From IMG/VR virus record IMGVR_UViG_3300038701_001730, positions 1 through 25,633 of that record: a stretch of DNA of 25,633 bases, one strand, 5' to 3'. Shown in pieces: positions 11,919 through 19,828 of this stretch (the first letter of the stretch is position 1; each line of letters starts with the position of its first letter). The notes beneath the pieces are model-generated. The model searched no databases and was not told the DNA's origin. It saw nothing but the letters and a program-made list of their open reading frames with translations. The stretch comes from a virus. Both the position numbers and the translations under genes were made by a program.

Positions 11919-13547
11919 CTAAGGGGCTGTGAGAATGTTCAAGGCGTCGTCCGAGAGCTTCTTATCGAAGTAACGGATGTCCTTGATGTGGACGTTGCCT
12001 TCAGTCGCGCCGCCAATCCAGAACGTGTCAAATGCCGGTAGTGACCCAGAGGTGTCGACAACGCTGGAACCGTCCACTGATAGTGTGAAGGCATTCGCTG
12101 CGTAGGAATACGCCAGCTTGACGTCTTCCTGAGCTGCGGAATAAGCGGAAGTTGAAGCGTATAGGCCGACTTGGGTAGACCCCCCGACAACGTGTCCTGC
12201 ACCGTGCTGCGTTGTATAGCGGTAGGCGCGGTAGTAGTCACCTCCGCCGGACACTCCAAGATAGTACAAGTCGTTCGATGAGAGGCCTCCGGGAGGCTTG
12301 TTTTGCCTCGCACTTACGAACAACGTCCCTTCTTCAAGGTTGAACGTTCTGTCGATCATTTTTCCACGGATGAACTGATCGTCGCTCCCTCGGGTTACTT
12401 GAGAGGATTGCGTCGGAATGTAGGACGACATGGTGTCTCCGAGCTCCAACTGATAGCCAGAAACCACGAAACCACGCGCTTTATCAGGGGTCTGGAATAC
12501 GCCGCAGTATTGAGCAGGACTGGCTATTGACGTCAGTGTAGCCCAAAGGCGGTATCGATCCCCGTAGATATGCTCAACGTTGAACGCAGACGCTGAGTTG
12601 CCAATGTTTAGGCTCAGCTCTGATGTCAGAGGCGGTCCTCCTACGGCGTCGACGTAGCAAGAGAAAGTGTACTGCGTTGACGCTGCAATAGCAGCCGACA
12701 CGTAAGCGTAGCTCGTGGGAGTTGCCGCGGCAGTAGGGCCGACTTGGACCCCAGTCCCTTCGGTTAAACCTGCGAAGGGTGCGTCAGAAACGGATCCCCC
12801 TCGAAACGGGACGTTCGCTACGAGACCGTTGCGCATCTCGCTTTCGATAGCGATGTTGGTCGAGGCCTCCTCGGCCAGAATGCCAAGCCTCGCGCCGTCC
12901 CGCCAGTCGACCCGAGGGCCGTAAAGAGGGTCCATGTACGCAGTCGGATAATCACTGTCCTCAGCTTGGTAGCCGAAGAACTGGCAAGTACGCATTTTAG
13001 GCACAGACGTTCGCGCCGCGCCATCGTCGTCACAGGCTCCGAAAATAGAGCTGTGAGCGCTTCCGTAGGCACCGTCTCCGCTGCCACCGATGCGCCACCA
13101 ACCATCTCCGGCAGGTTCGAACACCGCCCGTTCGAACGTAGGATCTTGTCGGACGATCTCGCCTGTAAGCGTATCTCCGATCAACGTGCCCCAGCCAGTA
13201 GCTCCGAGAGCCGTCACGATGTAGATGTAACGGAACTCAGATGCTCTAATATAGCACGATTGGCACCGCTGATCGGACGCCCCAGCGAGAGACATAGTAG
13301 TCCTATGCTCCGCCGGAGAGGAGCCCGATTGCGGGTTCAGCTCTACTGCTTTGAGAGAGCCATCCGGACATACAACCCCTGACCAAACCCCTCCCGACGC
13401 GAGGTTACCGGGCGTAAGAACGTTGGGTGCTTTGTTTCGACTTGGCTCCTGCCAGACGAAACGCCCATCAGGGCCGTGGTAGCCGCCGGAGGTTGTTCGT
13501 TGCGACGTCAGAAGCTGTTCGAGAGCGCGTGGAGTCTTGGTCGTCAT
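11919..13547 (-). CDS. Tail-associated LamG/carbohydrate-binding-like protein
   Basis: A 542-aa beta-rich protein. The middle (about 225-395) has the layout of phage carbohydrate-binding-like modules: a naming strand (TNIAIESEM), STQYTFSCYVDAVGG, DRYRLWATLTS and the closing GYQLELGDTMSSYIPTQSSQVTRGSD. The last 150 residues (EEGTLFVSARQNK...LYYLGVSGGG...FTLSVDGSSVVDTSG...DIRYFDKKLSDDAL) have the pattern of a LamG/concanavalin-like domain. It therefore probably binds a host surface glycan as a second fiber or tailspike component. It lies between holin and terminase rather than beside the main fiber. No catalytic motif is seen. Confidence 0.7.
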   Translation of the reverse strand: MTTKTPRALEQLLTSQRTTSGGYHGPDGRFVWQEPSRNKAPNVLTPGNLASGGVWSGVVCPDGSLKAVELNPQSGSSPAEHRTTMSLAGASDQRCQSCYIRASEFRYIYIVTALGATGWGTLIGDTLTGEIVRQDPTFERAVFEPAGDGWWRIGGSGDGAYGSAHSSIFGACDDDGAARTSVPKMRTCQFFGYQAEDSDYPTAYMDPLYGPRVDWRDGARLGILAEEASTNIAIESEMRNGLVANVPFRGGSVSDAPFAGLTEGTGVQVGPTAAATPTSYAYVSAAIAASTQYTFSCYVDAVGGPPLTSELSLNIGNSASAFNVEHIYGDRYRLWATLTSIASPAQYCGVFQTPDKARGFVVSGYQLELGDTMSSYIPTQSSQVTRGSDDQFIRGKMIDRTFNLEEGTLFVSARQNKPPGGLSSNDLYYLGVSGGGDYYRAYRYTTQHGAGHVVGGSTQVGLYASTSAYSAAQEDVKLAYSYAANAFTLSVDGSSVVDTSGSLPAFDTFWIGGATEGNVHIKDIRYFDKKLSDDALNILTAP

Positions 13548-13559
13548 GAGACGTGATCC

Positions 13560-13931
13560 TTACTTTTTGTTCCGAGAGCCAAACAGGACGTCCCACTTCG
13601 ACAGCCACCATTCCCACATATCGCGGGGGGCAGTCTTAGCGAGTTCGCCGAGGCTCAATCGGAGGTTCTTGACGGCTTCAAAGGCTCCCAGACCGAACAC
13701 GAAGCCGATGCTGTTGGAGACCATGGGTCCGAACTCGAAGATCTCGCGAGACGCTTGGTTCGCGTAATAGCTCACGATGATGCCGATACTGATCTGCAGG
13801 AGACGCTGCGTCCAAGTAAGTCCGGACTGGACGGCGACTGCGACGGTGGCTCCGAGAGCTCCGGGAACAAGGCCGATGGCCATTTCGCGGATCGTCGGGA
13901 TGATTTCGAGAAGGTAGGTTTTGATTTGCAT
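13560..13931 (-). CDS. Holin-like membrane protein
   Basis: This 123-aa protein starts at ATG 13931 (MQIKTYLLEIIPTIREMAIG). Three hydrophobic stretches are visible: about 17-36 (MAIGLVPGALGATVAVAV), 43-57 (LLQISIGIIVSYYA) and 66-86 (PMVSNSIGFVFGLGAFEAV). The tail is charged (WLSKWDVLFGSRNKK). Position matches T7 17.5 (holin), between fiber and terminase genes, although T7's is shorter with one membrane span. Function is inferred from topology and location. Confidence 0.6.
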   Translation of the reverse strand: MQIKTYLLEIIPTIREMAIGLVPGALGATVAVAVQSGLTWTQRLLQISIGIIVSYYANQASREIFEFGPMVSNSIGFVFGLGAFEAVKNLRLSLGELAKTAPRDMWEWWLSKWDVLFGSRNKK

Positions 13932-13935
13932 GGGC

Positions 13936-14403
13936 TCAACTCGGTGATGCGGACCACTCATCGTAGAGGGCCTGAATGTTGGTCTGGATGGTTTCACAAG
14001 CTTCCCGCTCTGCGCGGGCCGCTGCGTGTTCTGATGCGGCGTCGTTCGCTCTCGCCTGCGCTTCGTCCCTCAGGGACGTCACGGTACTCAGGGAGGCGTC
14101 TATCGCCGTCTTGATTGTATCGATCTGAGCCTTCACGGCGTCGATCTGGGTCTTGATGTCTGCAGCGTCTGCTGCTGACTGGGTAGCGCCTGCTTCAGCG
14201 CCGGCAACTGGGTCCGTGATAGATGCCCAACAAGGGACAAGCACGGTGCCGGTAGGAGACGGAAGGGGATACCTCCCGTCTCCCTGCGGCCCTCCATCGG
14301 AGGTACCATTGAGCCAATCTGTCAGGAGATCGTCCCGCTCTTGCATGGACGCCACAAGGGACGCCGCGAGAGCCGCGACGGCTCCGTTTGACATATCAGG
14401 CAT
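13936..14403 (-). CDS. Small coiled-coil protein downstream of the tail fiber
   Basis: 155 aa, with ATG 14403 and an AGAGG Shine-Dalgarno overlapping the end of the fiber gene. A helical N-terminus (MSNGAVAALAASLVASMQERDDL) is followed by a Pro/Gly linker, then a coiled coil from about 75 to 145 (DIKTQIDAVKAQIDTIKTAI and on) and the end TNIQALYDEWSASPS. It may be a fiber-associated or chaperone-type accessory, by analogy with small genes that follow fibers; unproven. Confidence 0.65.
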   Translation of the reverse strand: MPDMSNGAVAALAASLVASMQERDDLLTDWLNGTSDGGPQGDGRYPLPSPTGTVLVPCWASITDPVAGAEAGATQSAADAADIKTQIDAVKAQIDTIKTAIDASLSTVTSLRDEAQARANDAASEHAAARAEREACETIQTNIQALYDEWSASPS

Positions 14404-14405
14404 GA

Positions 14406-17400
14406 TTACCTCTTGAACTCGATTAGGGCCATTTGGCGGGCGGAGATCGCTCCTCCGATGCTGGAGAACAGCTCGACAGAGTATGTGTGCGATCCCGCAG
14501 GTGGGTTGTCGTCAACGACGAACACAGCGTAGCTTCCGGAGACCGTGGCAGGGATTTGAGCCGTACCGATGACCTCGAAGGTTTCACTGTCCGTGATGTT
14601 GACCAGAGACTGTCCGGGGATTTCCGTGAAGGTGCCTTCTCGGATTACCGTTGAGCCCCGCTTGATGCGGTAGGTGACTAGGACATTGCTCGAAGTGGAG
14701 TTGCTGCGGAAGAATGATCCACAGAAGTCAGCACGAACGCGACCCCCTGACGTTGTCAAAGTGCAGCTCTGGACTTGCGTCCACGCACTGTTGGAGATCG
14801 TCAGCTGACCAGAAGTGAACGACGAGTTACCTTTGGTGACTGCGTCGGTTTCCAGCTGAGCCGATGAGATCGTACCGCTGACAATCAGATTGCCGTTGAT
14901 CTCGACCCCAGAGGCTGTGACTTGGAAAGGTGTGACTAGGTATGTCCCATCCGAAGAAACGATAGAGAACCGATCCGCGCGGATGGTCATCGATCCGGTC
15001 ACGCCGTCGTTGTTCTGCACGAAGCCAGTGACGTAGCCGTTGACGTCGAGTGAGACGCCATATCGGGCTTGGACACCGTTCAACGTCGAGGCTTGCGTAG
15101 CGACTGCCGCTTCGTTCACCCCAACTCGGGAAGTCAGAACCGACACGGACTGTGCGAACGCACCATCCTTCGAGGCTCTTACAGCTTTCTCTTCAAGGAT
15201 CGCAGCTTCTACCGCGATGCTCTCTCCGGGAACCTGATAGACGCCCTCTCCGAAGTTCATTGAGAACCCCGGATCGGAAATGTCTACGCGAGCCTCGAGA
15301 CCTTGGAAGTCAGATGCTTGTGCGCTGTCTGCTGAAGACCTTGCCGATTGCTCCGCTAGGATGTCAGCTTCAGTCGTCCCTACGCGGCTGGTAAGAGCCG
15401 ATAGGTCAGTCGCCAGTGCGCTGTCTGCGCTTGCCCGGACGGATTGCTCCGAGACGATGTCCGCCTCGGCGGTCGAAACCCGACCTTGCAGCACTGTCAC
15501 GTCAGTCGCGATTGCGCTGTCAGCAGATGAGCGAGCCGTCTGCTCCGAAGCTACAGAAGCCTCTGCTGCGTCCATCCGCGTTATCAACGCAGTGATGTCC
15601 GTAGTCAGGGCGCTATCTGCGAGAGCCCTTGCGGACTGCTCTGAGATAATGTCTGCCTCGGTCGTTCCGACACGTGCCGTAAGTGCCGACAGATCCGTTG
15701 AGATCGCTTGGTCAGCACTGGACCGGGCGGACTGTTCAGATAGGATGTCCGCTTCCGCGTCTCCCATCCTCGTTGTCAGCCCTGACACACTCGTAGTGAG
15801 TGCATTGTCGGCAGAGACCCTCGCGCTCTCTTCGGACACGATGGCTGCTTCCGCAGTTCCCATTCTCGTCGTCAGGCCGGAGATGTCAGACGCCAGAACA
15901 CCATCACCGTCGATCCGGGCTTGCCGGTCGGAAAGGATATTGGCTTCAGCTGACCCAACGCGGGCTGTCAATGCTGACACGTCGCGCGCCACAACAGCGT
16001 TCTGCGAAGCGCGGGCCGAAGCCTCTTGGATCACAGCCGCCTGAACCGACACAGTCTCGCCGGGGGTCTCGTACACGCCTTGCCCAAAGTTGAGCGAGAA
16101 CGTGTCCGTAGGGATCTCCAGCTGAGCACGGACGCCAGTGATGTCAGTTGACAAGGCGTTGTCTGCAGTCGTCCTAGCGCTCTGCTCAGAGACGATGTCA
16201 GCTTCCGCCGTATCGACCCTAGAGTTCACCGCGTCGATTGAAGTCGACAACGCGCTATCGGCAGATGCCCTGACGGATTGCTCCGAGAGGATTGCCGCGT
16301 CTGCCCCGTCGACCCGCCCTTGGAGGACGGTGATGTCGGACGCTAAGGCAGTATCCGCAGAGGCCCTTGTGGACTGCTCTGTAAGGATGCTTGCGGTGTT
16401 GGTTCCGACGTCGCTCTGAAGGACGGTAATGTCCGCAGCAAGCGCAGTATCTGCGTTCGCACGGACGGTCTGTTCCGAGACGATGTCTGCTTCAGCGGTT
16501 CCGACACGACTGGTAAGAGCTGTCAGAGATGACGCCAAAGCGTTGTCCCCGGAGACCCTTGCCGTTGTCTCAGTGAGCACCGCCGCATCAGCGTCGTCGA
16601 CCCGTCCGAACAGGACAGTGACGTCGTTCGCTATCGCGCTGTCCGCAGATGCCCTTGCTGATTGCTCAGTCAGGATGTCAGCTTCAGTGGTTCCCACACG
16701 AGCCTGAAGGACCGTGATGTCAGCAGCCAAGGCTGTATCCGCATCAGACCGCGTGGTCTGCTCAGACACGATGTCCGCTTCTGTATCTCCCACCCGCGTG
16801 GTGAGAGCTGTCAGCGAGTTCGCTAAGGCGTTGTCTGCAGAAACCCTTGCATTGGTTTCAGTCAGAACGGCTGCATCAGCATCGTCGACCCGTCCGAACA
16901 GGACAGTGACGTCGGAGGCGATTGCGGTGTCCGCCGACGCTCTGACCGATTGCTCAGTCAGGATGTCAGCTTCAGTAGTTCCTACGCGCCCTTGAAGGAC
17001 CGTTATATCACTCGCCAGAGCGTTGTCCGCGTTAGACCTTGCAGTCTGCTCGGACACCACCGCAGCCTCAGTGTCTCCCACTCGCGTGGTTAAGGACGTC
17101 AGAGAGTTCGAGATCGCAGTGTCCGCAGAAACCCTTGCATTGGTTTCAGCCAGAACGGCTGCATCAGCATCGTCGACCCGTCCGAACAGGACAGTGACGT
17201 CTGAAGCGATGGCGGTGTCGGCTGATGCCCTGACCGATTGCTCAGTCAGGATGTCGGCTTCAGCAGTTCCTACGCGCCCTTGAAGGACCGTTATATCACT
17301 CGCCAGAGCGTTGTCCGCGTTAGACCTTGCAGTCTGTTCAGATACAACCGCAGCCTCAGTGTCTCCCACCCGCGTGGTGAGAGCAGTTAGCGAGTTCGCG

Positions 17401-19811
17401 AAGGCGTTGTCTGCAGAAACTCTTGCACTGGTTTCCGTCAGAACAGCCGCATCAGCGTCGTCGACCCGTCCAAACAGTACAGTGACGTCAGAAGCGATAG
17501 CCGTGTCAGCCGACGCCCTTACCGATTGCTCAGTCAGGATGTCGGCTTCAGCAGTTCCTACGCGCCCTTGAAGGACCGTTATATCACTCGCCAGAGCGTT
17601 GTCCGCGTTAGACCGAGCGGTCTGTTCGGAAACGATTGACGCCTCAGTATCCCCCACTCTGGTGGTTAGTGCGGTCAGCTGGGAAGCCAGCACTCCGTCC
17701 CCATCAATACGCGCTTGCCGGTCGGACAGGACGTTAGCCTCGGTCGTGCCCACTCGGGCAGTCAGGAGGGATACGTCACGTGCGACCACGGCGTACTGCG
17801 AGGCTCTTGCGGATTGCTCTTCCAGAACAGCAGCGCGGACATCGACCGTGTCCCCTGTGGCGTTGTAGACCCCCTCACCGAAGTTCAGTGCGAAGACGTC
17901 CGTAGGGATCTCCAGCTGTGCGTTCACGACCTTGAGGTCCGAGGCGATAGCTAGATCGGCGGTAGACCGCGCGGTTTGTTCAGCGATGATGTCGGCTTCG
18001 GCTGTATCGAGACGTGTGGACACGGCGGTCACAGACGAGGCTAGAGCCGTATCTGCGTCGACCCGTGCGGTCTGTTCGTTTAGGACCGCCGCGTCAGCGT
18101 CGTCCACTCTGGTGAACAGAACAGTCACGTTAGAGGCCAGAGCGCTATCAGCGTCTGCTCTAACCGTGCTCTCTGTCAGGATGTCGGCTTCGGTTGTGCC
18201 CACACGCGCTTGGAGAACCGTGAGGTCATTAGCCACAGCAGTGATGCCGTCGCTCCGTGCGGATTGCTCAGTGACTATCGCGGCTTCAGCATCGTCGATA
18301 CGGGCCGTGATGGCTGTAAGATCAGACGCGACTGCGCTGTCAGCGTCGATGCGCGCTTGTCGGTCAGACAGGATGTTTGCTTCCGCAGACCCTACTCGGG
18401 CCGACAGGAGGGACACATCTCTAGCGATCACTGCGTCCTTTGAGACGCGAGCGGACTGCTCTTCCATGAAGAGAGCACGAGCCGACAGGGTTTCCCCCGG
18501 AGCTCCGTAGATCCCGCTTCCGAAGTTCAAAGCGAACACATCAGTTGGAAGTTCGATCTCTGCGTTCACGATTTTCAAGTCAGCCGCGAGAGCGCTGTCT
18601 GCGTCCGCACGGGATGTTTGCTCAGAGACCACCGCAGCTTCGGCATCGCCGAGCCGCACCAGAAGAGCGTCTAAGCTCGATGCGAAACTGACATCAGCGT
18701 TCTGCAGAGTGGCTATGTTCGAGATTACCGTTGCGTGGTTTCCGTCAACGTCACCGCGAAGACCGTCGAGGAGGTCGTCGACCCGTGAGATCTCGGTCGT
18801 GATGCGGGTGTTAGCGTCAGCGACGGTACCATCGACGCGTGAGATTTCAGACGCAATCGTCGCATCTGTTGAAGCAATAACCCCGTCTAGCCTTGCGACT
18901 TCTGTGGAGATTAGCGTGTCGGCGTCGGCAATCAGGCCGTCCACACGGGAGATCTCGGTAGTGATGCGTCCGTCCGCCGTTGCGATAAGTCCGTCCACAC
19001 GAGAGATCTCAGTCGTGATCCTGTCGTCCGCCGTTGCGATAAGCCCATCGACCCGAGAGATCTCAGTAGTGATCCTTCCGTCCGCCGCGGCGATAAGTCC
19101 ATCGACCCTAGAGATCTCAGTAGTGATCCTGCCATCCGCCGCAGCGATCAGCCCGTCCACCCTCGCGATCTGCGTGGAGATTGTGTTGCCCACGTCAGCG
19201 ATCAAACCGTCGAGGCGTCCTACTTGGGTGTCCACGGTAGTGTTGATGTCAACCACGACTGTGTCCACGCGAGCGTTCAAGGCGTCTGCGGAAGCCTGAA
19301 GAGCCGCCTGCCGTGCATTGATCTCGTCGATCACTGCCTGCGCGTTAGCGTCGATGTCAGCGTATCGCGTCCGAAGGTCGTTCAACAGCTGGCTGTCGAG
19401 GATGCTCATTGTAAGCGTGTCGAGGACGGCATCGGTCTCAACCGAGATACCGTTCGCTGCTGCTAGTCGCTGCTTGGCTTCGCCGAGAGAGCGGTCGTAA
19501 AGCGCCGCTGCTTCTTGTTGTCGATAAAGGATCTGACGAACAGCTGTGTTCAGGTCGTCAGAGGTCAGGATGTTCCCGTTCTGGAACTCCACGAGAGGGC
19601 CTTCGATAGGTGTCTCTCGGATAATTTCTATGAAGGCTCCTGCTGCGGCTGGAGAAAGGAGACGAACTGTCCCTCCGCTCGGCCAAGGGGCCAGTGCTTG
19701 GAGGACACCGTTAGACCACACCTGAACGTGGGTGCGGTTTATGAAAGGGAAAGCCACGACAAAGTCGCGCTGACCCGCCGTGGCCGTATAGGCCCCGTAA
19801 GGTGTGGTCAA
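14406..19811 (-). CDS. Giant repeat-built tail fiber with T7 gp17-type base and lambda-J-like distal part
   Basis: 1801 aa (T7 gp17 is 553). The start is TTG 19811 with GGAGG 6 nt before it. Domains: 1-120, T7 gp17-type attachment domain (TTPYGAYTATAGQRDFVVAFPF; VEFQNGNILTSDDLN); 190-350, about nine 18-aa repeats (ITTEISRVDGLIAAADGR); 350-1570, roughly 32-aa coiled repeats (TTRVGDTEAAVVSEQTARSN) interrupted four times by a module containing NFG-x-G-(V/I)-Y near residues 428, 645, 1242 and 1521; 1577-1655, a stretch like the central fiber region of lambda-type J proteins (ARYGVSLDVNGYVTGF; TIRADRFSIVSSDG); then a beta-rich tip. It should trimerise, attach at the tail by the N-terminus and contact the host with the C-terminus. 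Confidence 0.92.
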   Translation of the reverse strand: MTTPYGAYTATAGQRDFVVAFPFINRTHVQVWSNGVLQALAPWPSGGTVRLLSPAAAGAFIEIIRETPIEGPLVEFQNGNILTSDDLNTAVRQILYRQQEAAALYDRSLGEAKQRLAAANGISVETDAVLDTLTMSILDSQLLNDLRTRYADIDANAQAVIDEINARQAALQASADALNARVDTVVVDINTTVDTQVGRLDGLIADVGNTISTQIARVDGLIAAADGRITTEISRVDGLIAAADGRITTEISRVDGLIATADDRITTEISRVDGLIATADGRITTEISRVDGLIADADTLISTEVARLDGVIASTDATIASEISRVDGTVADANTRITTEISRVDDLLDGLRGDVDGNHATVISNIATLQNADVSFASSLDALLVRLGDAEAAVVSEQTSRADADSALAADLKIVNAEIELPTDVFALNFGSGIYGAPGETLSARALFMEEQSARVSKDAVIARDVSLLSARVGSAEANILSDRQARIDADSAVASDLTAITARIDDAEAAIVTEQSARSDGITAVANDLTVLQARVGTTEADILTESTVRADADSALASNVTVLFTRVDDADAAVLNEQTARVDADTALASSVTAVSTRLDTAEADIIAEQTARSTADLAIASDLKVVNAQLEIPTDVFALNFGEGVYNATGDTVDVRAAVLEEQSARASQYAVVARDVSLLTARVGTTEANVLSDRQARIDGDGVLASQLTALTTRVGDTEASIVSEQTARSNADNALASDITVLQGRVGTAEADILTEQSVRASADTAIASDVTVLFGRVDDADAAVLTETSARVSADNAFANSLTALTTRVGDTEAAVVSEQTARSNADNALASDITVLQGRVGTAEADILTEQSVRASADTAIASDVTVLFGRVDDADAAVLAETNARVSADTAISNSLTSLTTRVGDTEAAVVSEQTARSNADNALASDITVLQGRVGTTEADILTEQSVRASADTAIASDVTVLFGRVDDADAAVLTETNARVSADNALANSLTALTTRVGDTEADIVSEQTTRSDADTALAADITVLQARVGTTEADILTEQSARASADSAIANDVTVLFGRVDDADAAVLTETTARVSGDNALASSLTALTSRVGTAEADIVSEQTVRANADTALAADITVLQSDVGTNTASILTEQSTRASADTALASDITVLQGRVDGADAAILSEQSVRASADSALSTSIDAVNSRVDTAEADIVSEQSARTTADNALSTDITGVRAQLEIPTDTFSLNFGQGVYETPGETVSVQAAVIQEASARASQNAVVARDVSALTARVGSAEANILSDRQARIDGDGVLASDISGLTTRMGTAEAAIVSEESARVSADNALTTSVSGLTTRMGDAEADILSEQSARSSADQAISTDLSALTARVGTTEADIISEQSARALADSALTTDITALITRMDAAEASVASEQTARSSADSAIATDVTVLQGRVSTAEADIVSEQSVRASADSALATDLSALTSRVGTTEADILAEQSARSSADSAQASDFQGLEARVDISDPGFSMNFGEGVYQVPGESIAVEAAILEEKAVRASKDGAFAQSVSVLTSRVGVNEAAVATQASTLNGVQARYGVSLDVNGYVTGFVQNNDGVTGSMTIRADRFSIVSSDGTYLVTPFQVTASGVEINGNLIVSGTISSAQLETDAVTKGNSSFTSGQLTISNSAWTQVQSCTLTTSGGRVRADFCGSFFRSNSTSSNVLVTYRIKRGSTVIREGTFTEIPGQSLVNITDSETFEVIGTAQIPATVSGSYAVFVVDDNPPAGSHTYSVELFSSIGGAISARQMALIEFKR
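16703..17600 (-). repeat. 288-bp tandem repeats within the tail fiber gene
   Basis: Near-identical units recur every 288 bp (96 codons, three 32-aa repeats). For example, CTTGAAGGACCGTTATATCA starts at 16991, 17279 and 17567 and continues identical for over 40 bp. Flanking copies are more diverged, so expansion of the central ones looks recent. Copy number may vary between isolates and could be miscounted by short-read assembly. Confidence 0.9.
18770..19240 (-). repeat. 54-bp (18-codon) repeats within the tail fiber gene
   Basis: About nine units of 54 bp encode ITTEISRVDGLIAAADGR-like repeats between the attachment domain and the long coiled shaft. Eighteen residues is two heptads plus four, a register that suits a slightly overwound trimeric coiled coil. 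Confidence 0.85.
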
Positions 19812-19828
19812 AAGTGTCCTCCAAGAGG

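Noticed and set aside
16429-17600. CRISPR array suggested by regularly spaced repeats
   Set aside because: The repeats lie in frame within one protein-coding gene, the period is 288 bp, and there are no unique short spacers.
15280-18510. Many long plus-strand open frames opposite the tail fiber, up to about 250 codons
   Set aside because: They mirror the fiber's repeats (Ala/Ser/Arg-rich, same 288-bp period) and lack ribosome binding sites; they arise from codon bias of the repeats.
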